The position numbers and the translations under genes are program-made. DNA of 64,000 nucleotides from Protonemura montana. Taxonomy: Eukaryota; Arthropoda; Insecta; Plecoptera; Nemouridae. Shown one piece after another: positions 1 through 9,654 of this stretch (positions within the stretch are counted from its first letter, which is position 1; each line of letters begins with the position of its first letter). The stretch is taken from assembly GCA_947568835.1 (NCBI GenBank), contig OX387605.1, positions 20,898,418-20,962,417 of the forward strand, given 5' to 3'. The notes under the pieces are model-generated. The model saw only the letters and a program-made list of their open reading frames with translations. It did not search any database and was not told the DNA's origin.

Positions 1-371
1 TAAGTTATCTGTATGGAGACGTTATATCTTGACTACCTGCCTCTTCCAATTTACTAAGAAACTCACTGTGTGGGAAATGCAGTAGCCAAAGTGGCATACC
101 CCTCTTTATCTTTAGCAATCGGCTAAATTTCAACTTCGGATAATAATGGTTCCTTTCCCAGTTTGTTCACTTGATCAAATAAAGTCATTGAACTGACTTC
201 GTAAGATTAAATTTAAGAAATCCACATTGATTAACAGTGCAGTACAGCAAGTTATTAAGTTTGGATAACAACTTTTTTTGCCTTGTTAGATTCATACTGG
301 CTGTAATTCGAAAGCTTTTTTTTTTAACTTGCAATAAACTGCCAATGACCATTATCAGCGGAAAGACTTAC

Positions 372-3300
372 GAAGCAGCGGCAGCCAAGGTTGCACCCAC
401 ACGTGGATGGGTTCGGTGTCGGTGACAGGATCCCACTCGTCCGCCTCGCGCTGGATTCTTGGCAGTAGAAGACGCTCTCGCAGATGGTCCACCAGCCACG
501 GCGGCAGCAGCGGAATCCACGCCTCCACTAAAGCCCACATCACGGCCGCATCACGCACGCGCCATTTCCTGCCAGTATAAATTGAACTATGACGTCTTGC
601 TGCTAGCCTACACTGTACCCATATTCACTAACTTTTTCCGAAGCAAAAACTGTGGCAGTGGCTGTGAAAGACGAGAGGTCACACAATTTGTATTCGCAAA
701 CTTTTTCTCTGTTCGTAGCTGCGGCTTTCAAATCTGGCTCGATGCAGCTGCATCGAAAACCAAGAAAACTTTCTTGGCTATGAGTCCGGTCATGAAAAGA
801 AGTTATTTGAGATAAACTTACATATATTACTTAAAAAAAAAATTTTCTATGAAAAGATGGTAACATTCCTATTATTATTTTTTACGAAAAGTCACTTTTA
901 AGTGACGAACGCAACTGCCAAATTTTTGAAACCTGAAAATGCACCAAGCAATGCCATCGATTTTTTGAGTTTCTGTTATGTTGTGCTGTTCCTTTTTTTT
1001 TCTTTCCACACCAAGTAACAGATATACAAATATTGTTAGAAGTTAAAAGATGTCAACGACCACAGCAACAACCAAACACCTGCAATATGCATTCCAACAA
1101 TGTCACAATAGCACCATAACGCTAGGAAGTGGTAAATCGAAGGAACCGCCTAGTAACGTACTACGGATCTTGCAAACCACACACACAACTTACATGATGG
1201 CTTGCCTCACAGAGGGCATCCACGCCTCCCACAGCAGCCGCTGGTAGGCGTCGTCGCCCCCACCGACCTCTCCGCCGCCGTTGCCCCCGCTGAGTAGCAG
1301 ACGCCAGCGTGCGAACAGTGCCACATTGTCGTCAGGTCGCGCCAGCGCGTCCCACGTCTGCAGACGTTCGCGCAATCGCGGGCCGAGCAGCGCTGCTGCC
1401 GCTGCCGGCGCCTCGTACAATCGCCACTCTTCGAAGTGGTCCTCCTGTGCAGGGAAAAACTTTATGTTGGTTGGATTCATAATGCTGTAGTTTGCTTTAA
1501 GGCCTGCTAATGCAGATCTTTTTATTTGAGACAGAGCCATAATCATTTATCCAAATGAGCCCAGCCTCATTTCAACTCAACTTTGGGGGTACATTTGTTC
1601 TCACAAACGGAAACAACCCATAAAAAGCTCTTAATGGCTTCTTGTGCTGCAGTTGTTTTCTTTTGCAGAGTGGCTGAAAAGGGGATAGTTTTAATACACT
1701 GCTAGAAAACAAAAAAATAAGGGTGGGACTGAAAGGGTTAATAAGCAAATCATGACAGAACATGAACAGAAAAGTGACTTTCTGCTCGAGATAGGTTAAA
1801 AACTATGTGCTATTTCAGCAGTGTTGTTGCAAAAGAGATTGAATAGTCCAATTTGAATAGTTCCAACCTTTCCACCCAAGCCTGGTGTCCCTAATCAACC
1901 AACACACCTGGAGTTTCTGCAGCAAGTCAGCAGAGTCCTCCAACTCAATAAGGGGCAGTTTCTCCAGCGCATCCACCAGCGCTGCCAGCGCGTGCTCGTG
2001 CGACTCCCGGCGTTCCAGCGCCGTCGACAGAGCAGCCTCCTCTGCTGCTAGCGTAGCAAGCCGTTCTTTGGCAGAACGAGTGGCACGCTCGTTCTCTAGG
2101 ATGTCCTGCAAGCAGAGCAGCAGCTTAGTTTCTTTTCGAATTCCATGTCGTGGGACTGGGCTGAAGGTGTCCAAACTCTAACCGAAACAATTTACCTAAC
2201 ATTTGTATCGAAAATTTTAAATATTGAGATATAAAAAATAATTTCTTACAAACCAAGGTGATTTATTTTTTGTAAATAATACGAAATGATTAGTGTGTTG
2301 GAAACACTTGTTTTGGTACGATCAACCAAGTTAAGGAACGCTGTGCTGGGCATTCATGACCAGTTTTCACAATAAGCCAGTGGTCTCATTTGGTGCCCTT
2401 TGACACAAGTAGACTTCATACTGGCACCAGATTCTCTTCCATTCTTAACTAGACTAAGTTCATTATCACACTATTAGGCAAGTGCCACAGGGCGATATGC
2501 AAAAAAGAAAGTTATTGCTAAACACCACAAATTCAGGTTTCCCTCATTCCCTTTAACCTAGGAGCTTCTAGCCTTGAGAGTATAAGTATAGTTAAGAGAG
2601 CAAGCGTTAATGTTAAGCTTTCTGCTGAGCAAACAAGCCGGCAACACATAGTATCGAAGTTTGATACTCGATGGTGATTGCGGCCATCCTTTAAATAAGT
2701 CTCTACAGTTAAATGATTACGGCTCATAACATCGACGCATGTAAATCAATTGTTAAGTTAAGCATGAGTAAAGAGTAATTGAGTGTAAACCGGTCTCAAA
2801 TGCGAGTAAGATGCAAAAAATAACGAAATTAAATTACTTGACGCTCGAAACAACTCGAGTGTCGAGTCCATCTGGTAGCTGGTAATTGGTACTCACCTGC
2901 TCACACATGTCGACGATGAGCCGCAAGTTATGTTGGAGTTCAGGCAGTGAGAAGTGTGCAGTCGTCCGGTCTGCCCGGGCCTCCATGTGTTCACTGCGTG
3001 GCGCGCCGATCGCGTGGTAGCCGGACAGCTCGCGGCGTTGTGGGCCCGTTAGGTCGATCACCTTGACGCGGCTCAGCGCAACGGAGCTACAACCCGTATG
3101 GAGGCAATCAGCCACATTATTTACATTTCTTTAATTCCAAAAAAGTTGTTTACTCAAGAACACTGCTGACACAAGATATCAATGTATCAAGTGGTATCAT
3201 TAATGGTTAACTTTCTATTAAATTCCTTTGGCCAGTTCTTCTGAAAACATTTTTGCAATTTTAGAGTCTCGACAAGATTGCGAAGGGAGATGGGCTTACA

Positions 3301-6300
3301 AATCGTAGCACCTACAATTTCTTATTTTGTTTATTTGCAAGAAATAAAACACTTATGTACAAAAATTTCTACAGCAATTTGCAAGCGTGTTTTTTTTTTG
3401 TAAGAATTATAGGAATCTTAAGACGTTCTGGAGTGGTAAAGGAGACATCCGTGCCCTTTTGGTGGAAAAACTTCCAAGCGTTTTGCCTGGAATAGGCAAC
3501 CACAATAGGGACTGCTGTCACTAGTATGAAAATAGGGTCCTGCCCAAATCCAAGGTTTATAACCAAATAAAAAAATGAAAGTATGGAATCAAAATTCCCG
3601 GTGCTACATACCCTTGCGCACGTTGCCGCGACCCGCCTTGCTGTAACAGCTGATCCACTGTTTTGTAGACGTATCGCGTTGCCTTTCCCTTGAGTGCAGC
3701 GTCCCTGCGCCACAAGGACAGCGCCTCAACGGCATCCTTGTCGTCACCTTCAGCAGCTCCAGTCTTCTCCACTCGAGCTGCCGCCGTTGCTGGAGTCTCC
3801 GCTAAACGCTGCTTTACTTCCGGGCCGTAGGCACCTAGAAGATAGAATGGTCAGCAGTGGATTTTTATAGGAGAGCTAAAGCATTTTTTTTTGTCAATTT
3901 GTATTTGTAGTTGATCCTGTCATGGCTGTTGGCTTATTTAAGAGTTTAATTTCAAACGTTTGTCGAACGAAATTAGACACTACACCAAAACCAAGGTACG
4001 GCTTAAAGGGGCATTTACCCTTCAAAATTAATTTTTGTAATAGGGTCATTCCATATCAAGTGCCCACACTCAAAACCTTCACTATCTCAGAACTTGACGA
4101 AATTTTCAGGAGGGTTAGAACACCGGAAATAAAAAATCTCTTTTAAAGTTTTTTTCCATATGTCTAGCGGTTTGCCCGTGGCAGGGGATGGAAAAATAAA
4201 ATATTTTACTTTTTGCCCCGCACGGCCATTCACTATATTCACTCTAGCGTTTGAACAAATAAACTTAAAACAATGGGATTAGTTCTAAAATGATAATCGT
4301 GCTTTCATTAACAAGAAAAAATGCATAAATTGCTTACTTATCAAGTTTAGGGGTAGAAAAAATCCACCCTTAAATTTCAACCCTTAATAACTCGAGAAGT
4401 AATATTTTTTTTTTTTTTTTGTTTTGTTGTGAAGCATCTCCTGTCTATTATCTTTCCATGAAAAAAAAATTAATCATTAACAGCCGTATGATCAGAAGTT
4501 ATGAGATTTTTATTGTATAAATGTGTGTGCATTTAGTTGTGTTTCTGCAAGTCTGTTAGCATGGTCCATGCAAATCACCCGTAAATTGATAGATTATATA
4601 ATTTTTCAGTTTAAAAATTGTGTGTAAGTACTACAAAGATTCTTTTTACTCACTCATTTCTTCGTTTCACTCTGACCTATCACTCTGGCTTCTTCGAACA
4701 ACGGCGAGGAGGAGAACACCCGCGTGGCTACTGAGTGCTCAGACACGGGTACGAAGCAATGCAGTTTTTGCGTGCCGGGAATTGGCCGGGATGACGCAAA
4801 TCGTGTGGCTAGCACCTGTTCTGTGTCTTGGTGCTCCTCAATAGTTCCGAATGTGAAGTTGATGGTCGGGATGGCTTCGACCGCCCAATCGAAGAGTTGC
4901 CGGGGTGTTATTATTTGCGACTCGTAGGGGCGCTGAAGACTCGCCCGCGCTGCCAGCCGCTTGACCGTCCCTCCGACGCCGTCGCAGGCGCTCTTCCCAT
5001 GTGACGTCGCCGTGAAATGCCACTCCACGTCGGCCCCAAAGTCTCTTTGATAGTGGCACAAGTTGGCAAAATTTTTCCTATTTTTATATTGCGAGGCTGC
5101 CCCATCAGAAAAATAGAACATCTTCTTTATGGTCTGAAATTTATTGTGCAAAAAGCTCACGAGTTTTTTTATGAATAGATGCACTGCGACAGTGTTGTGG
5201 ATCAAACTCTCGGAAATTACAACAAAGCTGATGTGGCGCTCTTCCCCGCCCTCTTTGTAATATGCCACGAAGGGGTGGATGGTGGCGGACGCATTGTTCC
5301 AGTGGAACCCCTGGGCCTCGTCTTGTAGCACGAACGCATAGTTTTCGGCAAAATCACAGATCACCAAAAACTCGCCGGGCAGGAGACCAATCTCTTCGCA
5401 CCAATCGGACATCAAGTGCGGTCTCCTGCCCGGCGAGTTTTTGGTGATCTGTGATTTTGCCGAAAACTATGCGTTCGTGCTACAAGACGAGGCCCAGGGG
5501 TTCCACTGGAACAATGCGTCCGCCACCATCCACCCCTTCGTGGCATATTACAAAGAGGGCGGGGAAGAGCGCCACATCAGCTTTGTTGTAATTTCCGAGA
5601 GTTTGATCCACAACACTGTCGCAGTGCATCTATTCATAAAAAAACTCGTGAGCTTTTTGCACAATAAATTTCAGACCATAAAGAAGATGTTCTATTTTTC
5701 TGATGGGGCAGCCTCGCAATATAAAAATAGGAAAAATTTTGCCAACTTGTGCCACTATCAAAGAGACTTTGGGGCCGACGTGGAGTGGCATTTCACGGCG
5801 ACGTCACATGGGAAGAGCGCCTGCGACGGCGTCGGAGGGACGGTCAAGCGGCTGGCAGCGCGGGCGAGTCTTCAGCGCCCCTACGAGTCGCAAATAATAA
5901 CACCCCGGCAACTCTTCGATTGGGCGGTCGAAGCCATCCCGACCATCAACTTCACATTCGGAACTATTGAGGAGCACCAAGACACAGAACAGGTGCTAGC
6001 CACACGATTTGCGTCATCCCGGCCAATTCCCGGCACGCAAAAACTGCATTGCTTCGTACCCGTGTCTGAGCACTCAGTAGCCACGCGGGTGTTCTCCTCC
6101 TCGCCGTTGTTCGAAGAAGCCAGAGTGATAGGTCAGAGTGAAACGAAGAAATGAGTGAGTAAAAAGAATCTTTGTAGTACTTACACACAATTTTTAAACT
6201 GAAAAATTATATAATCTATCAATTTACGGGTGATTTGCATGGACCATGCTAACAGACTTGCAGAAACACAACTAAATGCACACACATTTATACAATAAAA

Positions 6301-9300
6301 ATCTCATAACTTCTGATCATACGGCTGTTAATGATTAATTTTTTTTTCATGGAAAGATAATAGACAGGAGATGCTTCACAACAAAACAAAAAAAAAAAAA
6401 AAATATTACTTCTCGAGTTATTAAGGGTTGAAATTTAAGGGTGGATTTTTTCTACCCCTAAACTTGATAAGTAAGCAATTTATGCATTTTTTCTTGTTAA
6501 TGAAAGCACGATTATCATTTTAGAACTAATCCCATTGTTTTAAGTTTATTTGTTCAAACGCTAGAGTGAATATAGTGAATGGCCGTGCGGGGCAAAAAGT
6601 AAAATATTTTATTTTTCCATCCCCTGCCACGGGCAAACCGCTAGACATATGGAAAAAAACTTTAAAAGAGATTTTTTATTTCCGGTGTTCTAACCCTCCT
6701 GAAAATTTCGTCAAGTTCTGAGATAGTGAAGGTTTTGAGTGTGGGCACTTGATATGGAATGACCCAATAGTTAACAAATTATTTCAACACAGAGAAAGGA
6801 TGGAGGACTATGCTCAAATTAATTGAATTTTATCTGATTAGAGGTTTGTCTAGGTGCTAGGGGTCGAAAAAGCACTATGGGTTATTTCTTACTGGAGTTT
6901 GTTTTCTAAGCCAAAAAACGCAGACTTTGGCAATTTCTGCACGGACGGCCGTGGACACATGAGTTTTTTTATATAGTCCAAATGCCATTATTAAATCTTC
7001 CAAATCGATGATTAAAACTAAAATTCAATGAGAAAGACCCCAAGTATCCCAAAAAAGTAAAAAAAAATTGATATTGCTCAGTAATTAAACGATCCTTGAG
7101 TGTGGGAGAGATATTTGACCTCCTTAACAAAACTTGTTCTAACTGATGCTAAGGTGAGGAAATTATGGACACAATATTTCAGGGGCGTGTGGTCAGGGCA
7201 TGCGGGGCATGCACCTCATGCCCTGAGAAAATCACCAAGTGGGTTATTTTTATGTAGTTCTATCATTTACGATAATTATTTACAAATTTGGCGGGGAAAA
7301 AAGAATCGGACTGATGTTTTCAGTTTTTCAACGTTAAAAGCGCGCTTCCTCTTATAGCGCTATACATGGTGACGCTGGGTGAGCGGAGAGGAGAAGGGAA
7401 ATTCCCTCTCACTTGCTCTCTCTCAATTGCTCTCGCTCCTCTAGCTCTAGTAACGCGTCATCGTAACCTACGGCCCCAGTAGCTTTTAGCTCTATCGGCA
7501 GGAGTGTTCTGTGAGATGATTCAAATAACTTCCCGCTCTTGCTTAGATTTCCTCTGGCGACACGAGGTAGCTTGCTGCAGGCAGTCAGTCATTGGCCGGC
7601 GCTGTTTTGGGTAGAATCGCGTGGGTGACACTAACATTGCCCTGCAGCGTCTATATATATCTTTTTTTTAAGAGCATACCTAAGTTCTAGCCCCACCACA
7701 CGCCACTGTAATAATTCAAACACACAGCATACTTATGTGCTTTGAGTGGGAGGGGGTGCATACTCTGAAATGTGTGAAATCTAGAGAAGTTTGGTGATCA
7801 ATACATAATTACAAAATTAATTACACTGCCTTAAGACCTATTTTTATTATTAAATTGCACTGCAGAAGGTCCAATTGTAAAAATTCAAAACAAGTAAAGT
7901 AGATTTATTTTAGCATGAATGACTTTCCTTTTTAAGGGCAAAATTTTGCCCCGCTCAAAGTTATATTAGAATTGACAAATTAAGAAAAAAAAACGATAAA
8001 GAAGTAAAGTAAGTTCCTTGATTACCGATCGCTCCTCGCCCTCGACGCAGCCTGGCTTCGACGGGTGAGGCGATTCCTTGCAGCTCTTTGCCAAGCCCCT
8101 TGCCTGGCTGGAAACCCATCTGTAGCAGCAGCTTGGCGCCGATGCCCCGCGTGTGTTGCTCCCACTCGCCAACGCCACCTGCCGCCGCTGAGCGAGACGA
8201 GCCTCCGCGACGTAAGCCCGCCGTCTCGCCTTGCGGTGGCGCAACATTGCGCTTGCGCGGTGCCGGCACGTCCTCCTCACTGCACACATAGACGACGTTA
8301 TTAAGAGTCACTCTTTTGGTTTTGATCACTGCCTTGTAGTATTAAGCAGCGTCTTAAAGCTTTTTAATATTCGTAATAACAGTTTAGCAAGCGGTTTGAT
8401 CGAACAGTTTGTTCACGTATGATAAGCTTGTTTCTTTCTGTACTTTAAATTTAAGCACAAATTTAGGTGGTACTTACTCTAATATTTTTAAAGTACGCAG
8501 TCACTTCAGGTCTACTACTGTTTCTTCTATTACCTAAGAATGTTAAATACTACTCCAGCTCCACTATAGATACCAGAGGAGTTGTATGACAGCCCACTTT
8601 GAGGCACCAAAATATAAGTTCAACAACTAAAATGTGGTTCTAAAACAGGACATTATTCTTTCTACCCCATCCACTTGACAAGCTCTCACCTAGACGAGTC
8701 TGGCACACGACTGGAGGTTGCCTGGTCTTCATCATCATCCTCTTCACCCTCTGCAGCCTTTGCCGCACGCAGCTTCTCTGCTTTTTGCTTCTCCGTCAGC
8801 TGGAGCCCACCTGATACGAAACTCACGGGGGCCGTGTAGTTAGCACCACGTCTTCCTCCTGCCGGTCGTCGTGAGGTACTTTCTTCCTCATCGTCACTAT
8901 CCTCTGCCCAAACACCTGCAAAATATTGCTTTGGAGTAAACAATACAAGAGAAGTTGGGAATCGCTTTTTTTATAAGTTTTTGCTTTGATAGATGAATGT
9001 GGAACTGGAATCATCTTGGAATAGGAATGTCAGAACCAAAGAACTAGGATTTCCATTTTAGTTACCTATCATCTATGCCAAAAACAGGTTTTAAGAAGAG
9101 AAAACTAGCTGATACATTTACAGCTCGATATTTCCAAGATCTGGTAAATCTAGAAGTAAAGTCTACCTAGTAAGTCTAGTAAATACAAAATAGGGTTAAT
9201 ATGAAATGGAATAATTGTCAAATTTGGAACACTAACCATAAATTCTTTGATTCTTGGTCATACGCCGAGATGGCCTATTAATGTTGAATTCATTATCTAA

Positions 9301-9345
9301 ATCGTAGTCAGTCACTTCAAAGCTCTCAACTTCTTCGTCTGACAT
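372..9345 (-). CDS. TFIP11: Tuftelin-interacting protein 11 (TFIP11), 3' end beyond window
   Basis: TFIP11 is a G-patch protein that works with the helicase DHX15 in spliceosome (intron-lariat) disassembly in the nucleus. Eight exons were read: 9345-9237, 8915-8690, 8279-8026, 3834-3612, 3086-2897, 2105-1908, 1444-1194 and 568-372. All phases join, giving 549 codons before the left edge. The N-terminus MSDEEVESFEVTDYDLDNEF matches the TIP_N domain. An acidic stretch (DSDDEEE) follows. The G-patch is at about residues 152-197 (GIGAKLLLQMGFQPGKGLG). KVIDLTG and the SLPELQHNL segment lead into the GCFC region, ending at DPVTDTEPIHVW and QPWLPLL. The vertebrate protein continues for roughly 250 more residues, so the C-terminus lies outside. 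A conserved segment of about 25 residues seems absent between exons 6 and 7. Intron 3 (3835-8025) carries two transposable elements. The start is the only ATG giving the family N-terminus. Confidence 0.95.
2577..2840 (+). repeat. Dispersed repeat family A, copy 1
   Basis: Aligns along its length with 40184-40441 and 59327-59492. Shared blocks include CGTTAATGTTAA, GAGCAAACAAGCCGGCAACA (copy 3 differs slightly) and GCGGCCATCCTTT, and with copy 2 TCTCAAATGCGAG near the 3' end. It lies in TFIP11 intron 5. Confidence 0.65.
4043..5388 (+). repeat. Left arm of 1346 bp inverted repeat
   Basis: This is the reverse complement of 5420-6765; coordinate sums are constant at 10808 from the tip to the spacer, so there are no indels. 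About 610 bp of AT-rich non-coding DNA at the tip is followed by the coding fragment. Confidence 0.9.
4654..5412 (-). CDS. Transposase-like protein, C-terminal fragment (left arm copy)
   Basis: The open frame has 252 residues from an ATG that lies in the palindrome spacer. Candidate RNase H-fold acidic residues sit in VICDFAENY (D20), YFSDGAASQYKN (D103) and HGKSACDGVGG (D144), with conserved His and Gly around the last. Similar proteins with the SDGAASQYKN and ATSHGKSACDGVGG motifs are, as far as I recall, widespread as uncharacterised repeats in invertebrates. That, the terminal repeats and the duplicated arrangement point to a DNA transposon. The family's usual N-terminal part is not present, so this is a truncated gene. 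The local ATG belongs to the spacer and may not be the ancestral start. No host role is inferred. Confidence 0.6.
   Translation of the reverse strand: MSDWCEEIGLLPGEFLVICDFAENYAFVLQDEAQGFHWNNASATIHPFVAYYKEGGEERHISFVVISESLIHNTVAVHLFIKKLVSFLHNKFQTIKKMFYFSDGAASQYKNRKNFANLCHYQRDFGADVEWHFTATSHGKSACDGVGGTVKRLAARASLQRPYESQIITPRQLFDWAVEAIPTINFTFGTIEEHQDTEQVLATRFASSRPIPGTQKLHCFVPVSEHSVATRVFSSSPLFEEARVIGQSETKK
5420..6154 (+). CDS. Transposase-like protein, C-terminal fragment (right arm copy)
   Basis: The same protein as in the left arm is read from the opposite strand and diverges from the centre of the palindrome. The frame is open from GLLPGEFLVICDFAENY to the stop at 6154. Unlike the left copy it has no ATG in the spacer, so an initiation site is unclear and it is best treated as a 5'-truncated coding fragment. 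All visible residues match the left copy, including D-containing motifs at DFAENY and SDGAASQ. Confidence 0.55.
   Translation, partial: GLLPGEFLVICDFAENYAFVLQDEAQGFHWNNASATIHPFVAYYKEGGEERHISFVVISESLIHNTVAVHLFIKKLVSFLHNKFQTIKKMFYFSDGAASQYKNRKNFANLCHYQRDFGADVEWHFTATSHGKSACDGVGGTVKRLAARASLQRPYESQIITPRQLFDWAVEAIPTINFTFGTIEEHQDTEQVLATRFASSRPIPGTQKLHCFVPVSEHSVATRVFSSSPLFEEARVIGQSETKK
5420..6765 (-). repeat. Right arm of 1346 bp inverted repeat
   Basis: This is the mirror copy of 4043-5388. Identical homopolymer lengths suggest that the two arms are very young, were recently converted, or were duplicated during assembly. Confidence 0.9.
7180..7708. mobile_element. hAT-like non-autonomous element (MITE)
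   Basis: The left end is CAGGGGCGTGTGGTCAGGGC and the right end, reversed, is CAGTGGCGTGTGGTGGGGCT, an imperfect terminal inverted repeat with the CAGNGG pattern of hAT elements. Flanking 8-mers (7172-7179 and 7709-7716) agree at 6 of 8 positions, fitting a decayed 8 bp target duplication. No coding capacity is visible in 529 bp. It lies in TFIP11 intron 3. Confidence 0.55.
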
Positions 9346-9654
9346 TTCAAAAACAGAATATTAACGCTTCATGAAAGAGAAATGTCGATTTTAAACACAA
9401 ATAACCACAAATTGGAACGCCGCTGTTCGCATGCGAAGCAGAATTTCGAACAGGATTTAATCTGCACTGCCCTCTAAACACTCAGCTGTCAAAATTAAAT
9501 TTTTAGGTTAGAACCACTTGTAAAGTGCGGTAAAGTGTAAAATTGCGGTCTAGTTTCTCTGTGAACAAACCATTCCCGAATATTTAAAGTCGAATCTACA
9601 TACTTATTTCTTCTTCAGCTAAATATGTGAGCTTGATTTACAATTACCGAAGCA
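9346..9654. promoter_or_regulatory. Divergent promoter between TFIP11 and FKBP-like gene
   Basis: About 310 bp separates the two start codons on opposite strands. This must contain both 5' UTRs and start regions, unless non-coding exons lie elsewhere. No TATA box is obvious. The role is inferred from layout alone. Confidence 0.5.

Larger units (their letters stand above)
4043..6765. mobile_element. Palindromic (fold-back) DNA transposon insertion in TFIP11 intron 3
   Basis: Two 1346 bp arms, 4043-5388 and 5420-6765, are exact reverse complements wherever I compared them, and have no length difference. They are separated by a 31 bp spacer (5389-5419). Even a 16-base poly-T/poly-A run inside each arm (4405-4420 and 6388-6403) has the same length. 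The outer ends read GGGTCATTCCATATCAAGTG inward from both sides. The 4 bases AATA lie directly outside both ends (4039-4042 and 6766-6769), a candidate target-site duplication. Each arm encodes the same C-terminal transposase-like fragment, reading outward from the centre. The family could not be named with confidence. A misassembled inverted duplication is an alternative, although the flanking AATA argues for a real insertion. Confidence 0.8.
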
